NCBI RefSeq assembly: GCF_003702045.1
Contig: NZ_RBTP01000033.1
Span: 106,493-170,492 of the forward strand
Source of the DNA: Pseudomonas viridiflava
GTDB taxonomy: Bacteria; Pseudomonadota; Gammaproteobacteria; Pseudomonadales; Pseudomonadaceae
DNA length: 64,000 nt
Direction: 5' to 3'
A program made the translations under genes and the position numbers. Within the stretch, counting starts at the first letter, position 1, and each line of letters starts with the position of its first letter. The notes beneath the pieces are model-generated. The model saw only the letters and a program-made list of their open reading frames with translations, had not been told where the DNA came from and did no database searches. Shown here piece by piece: positions 17,983 through 27,481 of the stretch.

Positions 17983-19716
17983 ATGCTTCCCGGAACATCA
18001 AGACGAACCTTCGTGAAAGGACTCACCGCAGGCGGATTGCTGGGCGGGCTGGGGCTTTGGCGCAGCCCGGCATGGGCTGCCGCGAGATCCGGTGAACAGC
18101 TGGAATTGTCGGGCACAGAGTTCGACCTGTTCATCGGTGAAACGCCGGTCAACTTCACCGGCAACCCGCGCACCGCCATGACCGTCAACGGCGGCGTCCC
18201 CGGGCCTCTGCTGCGCTGGCGAGAAGGCGACACCGTCACGCTACGCGTAAAGAACCGGCTCAAGGACACCACGTCCATACACTGGCACGGCATCATCCTG
18301 CCCGCCAACATGGACGGCGTTCCGGGCCTGAGCTTCGACGGTATCGCCCCGGACGGTCTGTACGTCTATCGCTTCAAGGTCAAGCAGAACGGCACTTATT
18401 GGTATCACAGCCATTCGGGCTTTCAGGAGCAGTCCGGGGTCTACGGGCCGCTGATTATCGACGCCAAAGAGCCGGAACCCTTCAGCTACGACCGCGAGCA
18501 CGTTGTGATGCTGACCGACTGGACGGACGAAGACCCGATCCGGTTGATGAAAAAGCTCAAGAAACAGTCCGATTACTACAACCAGAACAAACGCACCGTG
18601 GGCGACTTCATCAACGACGTCAGCGACAAGGGCTGGAGCGCGACCGTTGCCGACCGCGCCATGTGGGCGCAGATGCGAATGGACCCGACCGACCTGGCGG
18701 ACGTCAGCGGCGCCACGTACACCTACTTGATGAACGGCCAGGCACCGGACATGAACTGGACCGGCCTTTTCAAACCGGGCGAGCGAATCCGCCTGCGTTT
18801 CATCAATGGCTCGTCCATGACCTACTTCGACGTGCGCATCCCCGGTTTGAAGATGACGGTCGTCGCCAGCGACGGCCTGCACGTCAAACCGGTGAGCGTC
18901 GACGAGTTCCGCATCGCAGTAGCGGAAACCTTTGACGTGATCGTTGAGCCTGCCGACGGTGCCTACACGGTGTTCGCCCAATCGATGGACCGCACCGGCT
19001 ATGCGCGAGGCACACTCACCAGCAGGCCCGGTATGAAAGCAGAGGTGCCGCCCCTTGACCCGCGCCCGTTGCTCAGCATGGACGACATGGGCCACGGCGG
19101 CATGACTCACGACAGCATGCAGGGCATGGAACACAGCCAGATGGGCCATGACATGCCAGGCATGAATCACAACGCTTCGTCCACAGGCAACAGGCAGTCG
19201 CACCCGGACAGCGAGATCGCCAACCCGCTGGTCGACATGCAGGCCATGAGCACCTCGCCCAAACTCGACGATCCTGGCATCGGCCTGAGGAACAATGGCC
19301 GCAAGGTGCTGACCTACGCCGACCTGCACAGCGCCTTCGACGACCCGGACGGTCGCGAGCCGAGTCGCACGATCGAGTTGCACCTCACCGGCCACATGGA
19401 AAGATTTGTCTGGTCATTCGACGGTGTGAAGTTCTCCGATGCAGAGCCCCTGAAGCTCAAATATGGCGAACGAGTTCGTGTGGTGCTAGTCAACGATACG
19501 ATGATGACTCACCCGATCCACCTGCACGGTATGTGGAGCGATCTGGAAGACGAGAACGGCCGGTTCAAGGTGCGCAAACACACCATCGACATGCCACCGG
19601 GCTCAAAACGCAGCTATCGCGTGACCGCCGATGCCCTCGGGCGCTGGGCGTATCACTGCCATATGCTTTACCACATGGAAATGGGCATGTTTCGCGAAGT
19701 GCGGGTAGAAGAATGA
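17983..19716 (+). CDS. copA: Copper resistance multicopper oxidase CopA
   Basis: A 577-residue periplasmic multicopper oxidase. It begins with a Tat signal ([13 protein letters not shown], twin Arg at 7-8). The copper ligands appear in HWHG ([10 protein letters not shown]), [16 protein letters not shown] and the C-terminal [12 protein letters not shown] (type 1 site included). A Met/His-rich insertion around residues 365-395 (repeats of MxxM/GMxH) is typical of PcoA/CopA and probably binds Cu(I). It likely oxidises and sequesters copper. ATG at 17983 is chosen because it starts the Tat signal. It overlaps copB by 4 bp (ATGA). Confidence 0.93.
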   Translation: MLPGTSRRTFVKGLTAGGLLGGLGLWRSPAWAAARSGEQLELSGTEFDLFIGETPVNFTGNPRTAMTVNGGVPGPLLRWREGDTVTLRVKNRLKDTTSIHWHGIILPANMDGVPGLSFDGIAPDGLYVYRFKVKQNGTYWYHSHSGFQEQSGVYGPLIIDAKEPEPFSYDREHVVMLTDWTDEDPIRLMKKLKKQSDYYNQNKRTVGDFINDVSDKGWSATVADRAMWAQMRMDPTDLADVSGATYTYLMNGQAPDMNWTGLFKPGERIRLRFINGSSMTYFDVRIPGLKMTVVASDGLHVKPVSVDEFRIAVAETFDVIVEPADGAYTVFAQSMDRTGYARGTLTSRPGMKAEVPPLDPRPLLSMDDMGHGGMTHDSMQGMEHSQMGHDMPGMNHNASSTGNRQSHPDSEIANPLVDMQAMSTSPKLDDPGIGLRNNGRKVLTYADLHSAFDDPDGREPSRTIELHLTGHMERFVWSFDGVKFSDAEPLKLKYGERVRVVLVNDTMMTHPIHLHGMWSDLEDENGRFKVRKHTIDMPPGSKRSYRVTADALGRWAYHCHMLYHMEMGMFREVRVEE

Positions 19717-20606
19717 AGACTTACGTATTGACCCAGGGCCGGGGCTACCCTCGCCTGCCAATGGCGCTAATGGGCCTCGGAATGATTGTCACGGCGCAGA
19801 TCAGCGCTGCCGAGATGCAGGGCATGGACCACGGGATGGATCACACAAGCCACGCCATGCCGGAAACGCAGCAGCCCCAGTCCACGCCCGACCAGAGTCG
19901 CACGCCGATTCCGGCCCTCACCGATGCAGACCGGGCGGCGGTCTACACCAGTCATGACGGGCATCAGGTTCACGACGCGGCCATCAATTCCTATTTTCTT
20001 GCCGAGAAGCTGGAATGGCAGAACGCGAACGACGGCAGTGCGCTGGCCTGGGATCTGTCCGGCTGGATCGGTGGCGACATCGACAGACTGGTGCTGCGCT
20101 CGGAGGGCGAACGCGTGAACGGCAAGACCGAGGAAGCGGAAATGCAGGCGCTTTGGGGACATGCTGTCACCCCGTCGTGGGACGTGGTGGTCGGTGCGCG
20201 CCAGGATTTCAAACCCGGTGCTCCACAGAGCTGGGCTGCGTTTGGCGTACAGGGTACGGCGATTTCCGATCTCGACGTCCAGGCTACCGCCTTTCTGGGT
20301 GAAGCCGGTCAGACCGCTGCGCGGCTAGAGGGCGATTACGACCTGACGCTGACCAATCAACTGATCCTGCAACCCACTGCCGAAATCAATGCCTACGGTA
20401 AGGACGACCCGCAACGCGGCATCGGCTCCAGCCTCTCGAGCACTGAAGTCGGGCTCCGGCTGCGCTACGAACTGCGTCCTGAGTTTGCGCCTTACGTGGG
20501 CGTGACCTGGAATCGTACGTACGGCAAGACGGCCGACTATGCCCGGGAAGAAGGCGAAGACGTCAACGATGCGCGGCTGGTGGTGGGTGTCCGCATGTGG
20601 TTCTGA
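19713..20606 (+). CDS. copB: Copper resistance protein CopB
   Basis: A 297-residue outer-membrane protein of the CopB/PcoB family. An N-terminal signal ([17 protein letters not shown]) is followed by a short Met/His-rich segment ([16 protein letters not shown]) and a ~230-residue beta-barrel domain ending in Trp-Phe (VGVRMWF), as expected for BAM substrates. The Met/His stretch is shorter than the multiple repeats in P. syringae CopB as I recall them. Its ATG overlaps the copA stop, so translation is coupled. No copC, copD or copRS follows. Confidence 0.9.
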   Translation: MKTYVLTQGRGYPRLPMALMGLGMIVTAQISAAEMQGMDHGMDHTSHAMPETQQPQSTPDQSRTPIPALTDADRAAVYTSHDGHQVHDAAINSYFLAEKLEWQNANDGSALAWDLSGWIGGDIDRLVLRSEGERVNGKTEEAEMQALWGHAVTPSWDVVVGARQDFKPGAPQSWAAFGVQGTAISDLDVQATAFLGEAGQTAARLEGDYDLTLTNQLILQPTAEINAYGKDDPQRGIGSSLSSTEVGLRLRYELRPEFAPYVGVTWNRTYGKTADYAREEGEDVNDARLVVGVRMWF

Positions 20607-20655
20607 CCTCCGGCAGTCTTGTATACTCGGCGGTTTTCCCCAGAGCACCCTTCCC

Positions 20656-21156
20656 GTGGCCAACAAACGTTACGCCTGCATCGGTCTGTACAACCCCAAG
20701 TCCCCGAAAAACGTCGGCTCCGTCATGCGCGCCGCTGGCTGCTACGGCGTGGCTTCGGTGTTCTATACCGGCAAGCGGTACGAGCGGGCACGGGATTTCG
20801 TCACCGACACCAAAAAAATCCATCAAGACATCCCACTGATCGGCATTGAAGACCTCAAGAGCATTCTGCCGCTGGGCTGCATCCCGGTGGCCGTCGAACT
20901 GGTTGACGGCGCCAGAGCCCTCCCCGAGTACACCCACCCGGACCGTGCGCTGTATATCTTCGGCCCGGAAGACGGCTCGCTGGATCAAGAGATTCGTGAC
21001 TGGTGCGAAGACGTGGTCTACATCCCGACCGAGGGCTGCATGAATCTGGCCGCCACGGTCAACGTCGTGCTGTACGACCGCATGGCCAAAGGCATCAATA
21101 CCCGCTCGGGACCTCAGTTCGGCCGGGAAAAGGTTGAGCCGACTACCGAGCGTTAA
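20656..21156 (+). CDS. SpoU/TrmH (SPOUT) family RNA methyltransferase
   Basis: 166 residues from a GTG start (VANKRYACIGLYNPKSPKNVG). SPOUT motifs are present: NPKSPKNVGSVMRAAGCYG, IFGPEDGSLDQE and the knot-forming IPTEGCMNLAATVNVVLYDR. Enzymes of this fold use SAM to methylate rRNA or tRNA ribose; the target base is not predictable here. The upstream frame is longer but lacks family similarity, so the GTG was chosen. It starts 50 bp after copB but is functionally unrelated. Confidence 0.82.
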   Translation: MANKRYACIGLYNPKSPKNVGSVMRAAGCYGVASVFYTGKRYERARDFVTDTKKIHQDIPLIGIEDLKSILPLGCIPVAVELVDGARALPEYTHPDRALYIFGPEDGSLDQEIRDWCEDVVYIPTEGCMNLAATVNVVLYDRMAKGINTRSGPQFGREKVEPTTER

Positions 21157-21235
21157 CCTGAAAATGCATTGAACCAGTCTCAAGGACGGGCAGTCAGTTT
21201 CTCTGAACCGAGTGACTACCTTCTGGAGAGCTATC

Positions 21236-21616
21236 ATGCGCGACACCCCAATCATCGAGCGTATCGACACACCCGAGGCTTTTCAGCCGCATCCCGATCA
21301 GAACGTCCAGGGCTGGGAGCGCATCGGCTCACTGGCGGGCGGCGTGCTGATGATGGGCAAAGGCGTACGTCGTGGCGGGTTTCTGGGCCTGATTCAACTG
21401 GCCCTGGGCGGCGCCGTTCTGGCACGCGGCATTACCGGTCACTGCTCGGCCAAGAGCCTGATGGAAAAAGGCCGTAGCGACTTGCAGAGCGCACGCTCCA
21501 CCATCGAACGTGCAGGCGCGGAGCTGAGCGAGCTGCAAGCCAATGCCGAGAAAGCGGTGAAGACCGCCACCGTCAACGGCATCGACGCACTGACCGAGCC
21601 CAAGGCTGGCATCTAA
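21236..21616 (+). CDS. DUF2892-type small membrane protein
   Basis: 126 residues. One Gly-rich hydrophobic hairpin (RIGSLAGGVLMMGKGVRRGGFLGLIQLALGGAVLARGITGHC) resembles the DUF2892/YgaP-like inner-membrane domain, followed by a charged helix with coiled-coil potential (RSDLQSARSTIERAGAELSELQANAEK). Function unknown. ATG at 21236 has CTGGAGAG 5 nt upstream, so the earlier in-frame start is not used. It converges with the YcgN gene 2 bp away. Confidence 0.75.
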   Translation: MRDTPIIERIDTPEAFQPHPDQNVQGWERIGSLAGGVLMMGKGVRRGGFLGLIQLALGGAVLARGITGHCSAKSLMEKGRSDLQSARSTIERAGAELSELQANAEKAVKTATVNGIDALTEPKAGI

Positions 21617-21618
21617 CC

Positions 21619-22068
21619 TCAGCCGGCACGAAAGATCAGGTGATCCTCCCAGTCGTCCTCGGACACGTTCAGTTCACTGAGCATGCGTCCGGACTGGGAG
21701 ATACGCTCGTGGTGCACCGCATCACGATCACCGCATACCAAGTGATGCCAGAGCGGCAAGTCCTTGCCTTCGCTCACCAGCCGATAGCCGCAGGTCGGCG
21801 GTAACCATTTGAATTCGTCTGCCTGACCGGGCGTAAGCTGAATGCAGTCCGGCACAAAAGCGCGGCGGTTTTGATAGTCCGAACACTGGCAGGTCTTCAG
21901 GTCCAGCATCTTGCAGGCGATTCGCGTGTAATACACGGCGCTGTCTTCTTCGTCCTCCAGCTTTTGCAGGCAGCACAGTCCGCAGCCATCGCAGAGCGAC
22001 TCCCACTCGGTGCTGTCAAGCTGATCGAGGGTCTTGCGGATCCAGAAGGGTTCTACTTTGGCGGCCAT
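21619..22068 (-). CDS. ycgN: YcgN family cysteine-cluster protein
   Basis: 149 residues of the UPF0153/YkgJ-like zinc- or iron-cluster family. The Cys-rich core is [14 protein letters not shown] with further conserved Cys in [24 protein letters not shown] and LPPTCGYRL. It starts [18 protein letters not shown], as in YcgN homologues, which decides the ATG at 22068. The cluster pattern suggests metal binding; no reaction is known. In Pseudomonas a ycgL gene is often linked with ycgN; here ycgL lies about 2 kb away. Confidence 0.85.
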   Translation of the reverse strand: MAAKVEPFWIRKTLDQLDSTEWESLCDGCGLCCLQKLEDEEDSAVYYTRIACKMLDLKTCQCSDYQNRRAFVPDCIQLTPGQADEFKWLPPTCGYRLVSEGKDLPLWHHLVCGDRDAVHHERISQSGRMLSELNVSEDDWEDHLIFRAG

Positions 22069-22280
22069 GATTCGGACAACGGTATCGGCTATGGAAAAGG
22101 CCGCCAGTCTAGTGGCACATCGAGTGCGGGCCAAGCACTTGCGACTGCCGGTATCTGAGCCCTTGTCAGCAAGAAGGCAAAACAGTAGCGTTAGGGCGCT
22201 TTCAGTGCGTTTAAAGCGATGCCTGCCGACAACGGCCCATCGAGACTCGCTCCCCTTGCCCTTCGATTTCCAGGACTTTT

Positions 22281-22874
22281 ATGAGCACACACTCTCGCGT
22301 CGCAGATCATGCCATCGACCCGCAGTTCATCCAGCGCTGGTCGCCACGTGCCTTTACCGGCGAAAGCATCCCCGAAGAAACCCTGCTGAGCTTTTTCGAA
22401 GCGGCGCGCTGGGCACCGTCAGCGTATAACTCGCAGCCTTGGCGGTTTCTGTACGCACGTCGCGACACGCCGAACTGGGAACGATATCTGGGCTTGCTGA
22501 ACGAGTTCAACCGCAGTTGGGCACAGCATGCTTCGGCGCTGGTGATCGTCATTTCCAAGACCACCTTCACCGCCCCCGGCGCGACCGAAGAAGGCCCGGC
22601 CCTGTGGCACACCTTCGATACAGGTTCGGCGTGGGGTTACCTGGCCCTGCAGGCCAGCCTGAGCGGCTGGTACACCCACGGCATGGCGGGCTTCGATCAG
22701 GATCTGACGCGCAAAGAACTGAACATCCCTGAAGGGTATGCCCTGCATGCCGCCGTTGCCGTTGGCAAACTGGGCGACAAATCCACCCTGCCGGAATACC
22801 TGCAAGGCCGCGAAGCGCCAAGCCCGCGCCTGCCGGTTGCACAACTGGCGGCCGAGGGTGATTTTTCGCTGTAG
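22281..22874 (+). CDS. Nitroreductase family FMN oxidoreductase
   Basis: A 197-residue nitroreductase-fold protein. The FMN-binding features are RWSPRAFTGE at the N-terminus, EAARWAPSAYNSQPWRFL, and SAWGYLALQASLSGWYTHGMAGFD. Such enzymes reduce nitro compounds, quinones or flavins using NAD(P)H; the natural substrate is unknown. A paired REP palindrome follows 21 bp after the stop. Confidence 0.88.
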   Translation: MSTHSRVADHAIDPQFIQRWSPRAFTGESIPEETLLSFFEAARWAPSAYNSQPWRFLYARRDTPNWERYLGLLNEFNRSWAQHASALVIVISKTTFTAPGATEEGPALWHTFDTGSAWGYLALQASLSGWYTHGMAGFDQDLTRKELNIPEGYALHAAVAVGKLGDKSTLPEYLQGREAPSPRLPVAQLAAEGDFSL

Positions 22875-22895
22875 GGGGACCTGGGGGTTATAGAC

Positions 22896-22985
22896 GTGGG
22901 AGTGAGCTTGCTCACGAAGACTGAGTATCAGACGATACAAATGTGCCGTATCTGCCTGAGTCTTCACGAGCAAGCCCGCTCCCAC
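22896..22985. repeat. Paired REP palindrome (REPIN-like)
   Basis: GTGGGAGTGAGCTTGCTCAC begins at 22896; its inverted partner ends GAGCAAGCCCGCTCCCAC at 22985. The arms of ~40 nt (also GAAGACTGAG/CTGAGTCTTC) face each other across a short spacer, so the 90-bp unit can form one long hairpin. It is the Pseudomonas REP doublet type and lies between convergent genes, where it could end transcription. Confidence 0.75.
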
Positions 22986-23037
22986 TTACGATGTCATCGC
23001 TTGAAAATGAGCGGGCTACCAGGCTCGATTGCGCCCA

Positions 23038-23970
23038 TCAATACCCGCGTGAAAAATCCACTTCTCCGCGTAACGCCTCACCGGCGTTGAACGCTTTCAG
23101 GTTCTCGACAAACAGTTCAGTCATGGCCACCGGTGACGTCGGGGCAGAGCTGTGTCCGGTCAGCAGCAGACCGTAAGCAGTCCAGAACGGGTGACGTTGC
23201 GGTAAAGGCTCTTGACGGCACACATCGATCACAGCCCCTGCCAGATGGCCTTCCTTCAAGGCTTCGACCAAATCTGCGTCCACCACGGCGGCTCCACGCC
23301 CCACATTGATGAACAACGCCGACGGTTTGAAGCTGGTAAACAGCTTGAGGTCGTACAGGTCTTGGGTATCGGGCGTATTCGGCAGCAGGTTGATCACGTA
23401 ATCCATGTCGCCGACCTGATCGTCGATGTCCGTCAGCGCCGACACCTTGATGAATGGTGCCTGAGTGCGCGCCGCTGAAGCGACGCCGTAAACCTGAACA
23501 CCAAAGGGCACCAGAAACTCGGCGACTTTCTGCCCGATATCACCGGCACCGACGATCAACGCCTTGCGACCGGACAGGCTCTGGCCTGGGCGGTTATCCC
23601 ACTTGCGCTCGACCTGACTCATCAGCCGCGCCAGCACCTCGCGCTCGTGGCCTAGCATGTAGGTCAGCAGAAATTCGGCCATGACCTGACCGAAGATGCC
23701 CACTGCACGGGTGAGACGATAATCACGGTACAGCCCCGCAGCCAGCAACGGCGTGATCCCCGCCCACGTGGACTGCAACCATTGCGGCTTGTGGCCTTGA
23801 CGCAACAGGTTGGCCATCAGGTCCGGTTGTCCCAGCCAGACCGGACAGTCGCTGGCCATTCGAGACAGTTCGGCCGAATCGCCGCTGCTCAACACGTCCA
23901 GATCAGGCGCGGTCTTGCGCAGCAACTGGGTGTAAATGGGGTAATCGTGCTCGGCAATCAGGACGCGCAT
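23038..23970 (-). CDS. D-2-hydroxyacid dehydrogenase (GhrA-like)
   Basis: A 310-residue NAD(P)H-dependent dehydrogenase. The Rossmann motif is VGAGDIGQKVAEFL, the substrate arginine lies in NVGRGAAVVD, the catalytic Glu in RQEPLP and the catalytic His in LTGHSSAP. The substituted catalytic region and the length resemble glyoxylate/hydroxypyruvate reductase A. It probably reduces small 2-keto acids; the exact substrate is not fixed by sequence. Confidence 0.85.
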   Translation of the reverse strand: MRVLIAEHDYPIYTQLLRKTAPDLDVLSSGDSAELSRMASDCPVWLGQPDLMANLLRQGHKPQWLQSTWAGITPLLAAGLYRDYRLTRAVGIFGQVMAEFLLTYMLGHEREVLARLMSQVERKWDNRPGQSLSGRKALIVGAGDIGQKVAEFLVPFGVQVYGVASAARTQAPFIKVSALTDIDDQVGDMDYVINLLPNTPDTQDLYDLKLFTSFKPSALFINVGRGAAVVDADLVEALKEGHLAGAVIDVCRQEPLPQRHPFWTAYGLLLTGHSSAPTSPVAMTELFVENLKAFNAGEALRGEVDFSRGY

Positions 23971-24040
23971 GCTTCAAAAACCTTAAAAACGGGACAGACA
24001 ACCCACGTCAGGCGTGGGCCGCTTTACACATGAAGACCGA

Positions 24041-24334
24041 TTACATCGGATCGTTGCGACGCAGCAGCTCTTCCGGCAAATGCTCGATGTATTCATCTTC
24101 GGCCGGTGGCATCTGCAGGTGATACCCCTGGGCGTCGAGGTTCTCCAACACTTTGTGGATATCCTCACGCGCCAGTGCCCGCTCGGGGCTGAGGACCAGA
24201 TCGAACGCGTGATAGGGGGTGCCGAATGCGGCCAGAAGTTCGGGCGGCACGCGTTTGAGTACGTCACTTTTCAGGACGTACAGGTACATTTCATTCTTCT
24301 TCGGGCTGCGATAGATCGAGCAGATGCGCTTCAA
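24041..24334 (-). CDS. ycgL: YcgL family protein
   Basis: 97 residues starting [19 protein letters not shown], matching the YcgL family (UPF0745) of unknown function. The start is TTG, overlapping the rnd stop codon as TTGA, with GGGAGAA about 8 nt upstream; this gives translational coupling to rnd. The rnd-ycgL pair is conserved in Pseudomonas, which suggests a role near RNA metabolism, but that is inference. Confidence 0.88.
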   Translation of the reverse strand: MKRICSIYRSPKKNEMYLYVLKSDVLKRVPPELLAAFGTPYHAFDLVLSPERALAREDIHKVLENLDAQGYHLQMPPAEDEYIEHLPEELLRRNDPM

Positions 24335-25464
24335 GGCTGTTCTCCCGGGGTCGCCAGGCAGTCGAGCAAGGCTTGCCCCATAATTTCACGACGCCAGCCG
24401 CGCAGCGAATCAGGCAATTGGTAAGGACCGTCGGGATAACCGCTCTTGAGCAGCGCTTCCAGGGTCTTTTTGCGCAGCATCAGCTCAGGTGCCATGTCCA
24501 GCTTTTCGGCGTACTGCTGTCCGATGGCACGCAGACGCTTGAGCGCACCCGCAGCATCGACAGGCAATGGCTCAGGCAACGCGGGCGGCCACTCTTCAGG
24601 CGGCACGCTGGCGGCTGTCTTGATCAGCTCAAGCAGAAACTCGCCGTCCTGACGGACCGTGCGTGGATGCATGTCTTCGATGCGGGCCAAGGCCCCAAGG
24701 TTGTCCGGTTGAGTCTTGGCCAACGGCCAGAGCGAATGCTCACGCACGATGCGGTTGCGCGGCACATTGCGCGCACGGGCCTGTACCTCGCGCCAGGCGC
24801 ACAGCCCGCGCAGTACGGCCAGTTGAGCACGAGACAGTTTCCAGGCCAGCTTGGCGTCGCGGTAGACCTCGTACGGGTCAACATCGCGACGCAGGTTGGC
24901 AACCAGTTCTGCGCCGTCTTCCAGCAGCCAGGCGAACTTGTCGTCAGACAGGCGCGGACGCAGAAGTATAAACAGCTCGGCCAGGTGAACCGCATCTTCG
25001 GCGGCGTAACTGATTTGAGTCTCGGACAGCGGACGCTGCAGCCAGTCGGAACGGGTCTCGCCCTTGGGCAGGTCGATGTTGAGCACCTCCTGCACCAGAC
25101 GCGAGTAACCCATAGAAAAGCCGAGGTTGAGGTAAGCGGCTGCCAGCTGGGTGTCGAACAGCGGAACCGGCAGGCTGCCGGTCAGGCGCAGCAACACTTC
25201 AAGGTCTTCACTGCACGCATGCACAACCTTGATGACATCAGGGTTTTCAAGCAGCGCAGCCAGCGGGCGCCAGTCGTTGATCAACAGCGGGTCGATCAGC
25301 CAGGCCCGTGAACCGTCGCCAATCTGCAGCAAGGCGGCAATCGGGTAAAACGTATCAACCCGCATGAACTCGGTGTCGAGCGCAACGAATGGCAGAGACT
25401 GCCACTGAGCGCACTGCAGGGCGAGGCTGTCGTCGTCGCGAATCCAATGAATATCGATGGCCAC
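24331..25464 (-). CDS. rnd: Ribonuclease D
   Basis: A 377-residue 3'-5' exoribonuclease that trims tRNA precursors. DEDDy exonuclease motifs are visible: [10 protein letters not shown] (ExoI), [11 protein letters not shown] (ExoII) and [13 protein letters not shown] (ExoIII). One HRDC domain (about 210-290) and a second C-terminal helical repeat follow. The start is GTG at 25464 (AAGGGAG about 8 nt upstream), beginning [11 protein letters not shown]. ycgL overlaps its stop codon. Confidence 0.92.
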   Translation of the reverse strand: MAIDIHWIRDDDSLALQCAQWQSLPFVALDTEFMRVDTFYPIAALLQIGDGSRAWLIDPLLINDWRPLAALLENPDVIKVVHACSEDLEVLLRLTGSLPVPLFDTQLAAAYLNLGFSMGYSRLVQEVLNIDLPKGETRSDWLQRPLSETQISYAAEDAVHLAELFILLRPRLSDDKFAWLLEDGAELVANLRRDVDPYEVYRDAKLAWKLSRAQLAVLRGLCAWREVQARARNVPRNRIVREHSLWPLAKTQPDNLGALARIEDMHPRTVRQDGEFLLELIKTAASVPPEEWPPALPEPLPVDAAGALKRLRAIGQQYAEKLDMAPELMLRKKTLEALLKSGYPDGPYQLPDSLRGWRREIMGQALLDCLATPGEQP

Positions 25465-25604
25465 ACGGCTCTCCCTTCAACAATGGCGCGCAGTATATAT
25501 CGCTACAGCGTGTTATCGCGCATCTGTCGTCCCTGTCTTGGGCATCTTCCTGCAAATGGATGATAGACAGGCCTGATTTGCGGGGTGACGACAGTGCGCC
25601 CCTT

Positions 25605-27245
25605 TCACTGAGCGCCGCTCCCCGCTTCACTGCGGCAGCCGGCAAACATGTCCAGGCCCGGGTTATAGACCTTGGTGTCGACTTTCAACAAGCCCAGCAT
25701 GGAATGGAACAGGTTGTCCTGGCTCAGGGGCGCGTTGCGCTCTTTTGCCAGGCATTGCGGGGTAACGGCAAACGAGCGTTGATAGCTTTCCGACAGCCAG
25801 ATGAGCATGGGCACGTGTTTCTGCTGATCCGGAGCCAGCAGGTAGGGTGTGCCATGCAGGAACAGGTTGTATTCGCCCAACGATTCGCCGTGGTCGGACA
25901 GGTAAATCATTGCAGTGTCGACCTTGTCCTGATGCGCACGCAGGACATCAATCAGGCTCGATAACACGTGATCGGTATACAGCAGCGTATTGTCGTAACC
26001 ATTGACGATACTGTCCCGGCTGCAATTGTTCAGGGCATTGCTTTCACACACCGGCGTAAACTTTTCATATTCCTTTGGATAACGCTTGAAGTATTCGGGA
26101 CCGTGGCTGCCCATTTGGTGCAAGACCAACACGGTGTCCTTGTCCAGGCTATTGATAAACCCTTCCAGCCCTTGCAACAGAATCTCGTCCCGGCACTCAT
26201 GGTTATTGCACAGCAGCGGGTCCTTCAGGTTGCTGACGTCCTGAAAGGCAACCCGGTCGCAGGTGCCTTTGCAGCCCGCCTGGTTGTCACGCCATACCAC
26301 CTGAATACCGGCACGCTGCAGTACATCCAGTAACCCTTCCTGATTACGGGCTTTAGTGGCGTCGTAGTTTTTGCGGCCCATGTTGGAAAACATACAGGGC
26401 ACCGACACGGCAGTTTCGGTTCCGCACGAATAAACGTCGGTAAACGCCACCAGACCACTTTCCTTGTTCAAGTTTGGGGTGGTATTGCGTCCATAGCCTA
26501 AAATGCCGAAGTTCTCTGCCCGGGCGCTTTCACCCACGACGAGCACCGTCAGTGATTTTCGCGTGTGCGCCGCCCAGTCAGGGGAGCGCCGAGCGTCTTC
26601 ACCGAGCGTCACGAACGGACGTCGGGCCGACATGATCTGTTCGCTCAAATACCCCACCGACGCACCGATATAATTGCTCGGCACCACCATCAGTCGCAGC
26701 TCGTGGTGATTGCGAAACAGCGAAGACAGCCCCTGATAGTTGGCCAGCGCAGCACCGCCGATCACCAGGCAGCAGACAATACCCACCAGCAGTTTGCTGA
26801 ACAGTTCTCGGTGCCAGCGGCGATAATTGATCGGCGTTTTCCACAACAGCAAAGATGGCAGCACGCCCAGCAGAAGGATGTAGGCAATCAGCTTCAGGGA
26901 CAGCAGCCCCTGTACCTCGGTGACATTGGTTTCCGCAAAGTTGCGAAACATCCCTGCGTCGATCATTACGCCATATTCAGTCATGAAATAGACCACGCCC
27001 GCACTGATCATGAACATCAGGATCAATACCGGCTTGAGCACGCGTTTGAACGCCAGAAGTGTGAGCACAATATTGAAAATGCAAAAAATCATGATGCCGA
27101 AGGCCGCGCGCATGGCGATGCCTTTGGGGTCGGAACTGGTAATTGCAAAAAGATGCTGCCAGAGATTGAGGTTGAACCCTAGTAACAAAAAGCCGCTGGC
27201 CAGTAACGTCACACTCTCTGGTCGAACACTTCTAATGGTCGGCAT
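25605..27245 (-). CDS. eptA: Lipid A phosphoethanolamine transferase (EptA family)
   Basis: A 546-residue inner-membrane enzyme that moves phosphoethanolamine from PE to lipid A phosphates, a known polymyxin-resistance change. Five N-terminal transmembrane helices precede a periplasmic sulfatase-like domain. The catalytic nucleophile is Thr278 in SCGTETAVSVPCMFS, with VVGESARAENFGILGYGRNT and LSDHGESLGE carrying zinc ligands. Cys pairs in QAGCKGTC and CNNHEC fit the disulfides of the family. The upstream region 27246-27425 is AT-rich, consistent with its promoter; I could not identify a clear PmrA or ColR box. Confidence 0.9.
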   Translation of the reverse strand: MPTIRSVRPESVTLLASGFLLLGFNLNLWQHLFAITSSDPKGIAMRAAFGIMIFCIFNIVLTLLAFKRVLKPVLILMFMISAGVVYFMTEYGVMIDAGMFRNFAETNVTEVQGLLSLKLIAYILLLGVLPSLLLWKTPINYRRWHRELFSKLLVGIVCCLVIGGAALANYQGLSSLFRNHHELRLMVVPSNYIGASVGYLSEQIMSARRPFVTLGEDARRSPDWAAHTRKSLTVLVVGESARAENFGILGYGRNTTPNLNKESGLVAFTDVYSCGTETAVSVPCMFSNMGRKNYDATKARNQEGLLDVLQRAGIQVVWRDNQAGCKGTCDRVAFQDVSNLKDPLLCNNHECRDEILLQGLEGFINSLDKDTVLVLHQMGSHGPEYFKRYPKEYEKFTPVCESNALNNCSRDSIVNGYDNTLLYTDHVLSSLIDVLRAHQDKVDTAMIYLSDHGESLGEYNLFLHGTPYLLAPDQQKHVPMLIWLSESYQRSFAVTPQCLAKERNAPLSQDNLFHSMLGLLKVDTKVYNPGLDMFAGCRSEAGSGAQ

Positions 27246-27425
27246 CGCAGTCTGCTTATCAAATTAATATGCATCGGGTCCCGCACGAGTCAGGCAACTC
27301 CCCCGATGACGCGGACTGTAAGCAGCGCCTTATCAATTTTATGTGAAAAACATGCGACAGCAGGGTTGGATTAATTTTATTTCATCGCGAGACAGTCGGT
27401 ATTCAGGCAACCCGCTGAAAAGACA

Positions 27426-27458
27426 CGTAAAAAAACCCCGCAAGCATGCTTGCGGGGG
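27426..27458 (-). terminator. Rho-independent terminator of the malic enzyme gene
   Basis: Reading the minus strand, CCCCGCAAGCATGCTTGCGGGG (given here as arms CCCCGCAAGCA and its complement, 27436-27457) forms a strong hairpin directly followed by seven U (A-run at 27429-27435). It lies 24 bp after the malic enzyme stop. Confidence 0.9.
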
Positions 27459-27481
27459 CTGTGTCGGCGCGCGTCAGTCAA

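Noticed and set aside
18241..19395. Minus-strand frame of 384 codons over copA
   Set aside because: Low-complexity His/Val-rich translation of the copA complement; copA has all copper ligands.
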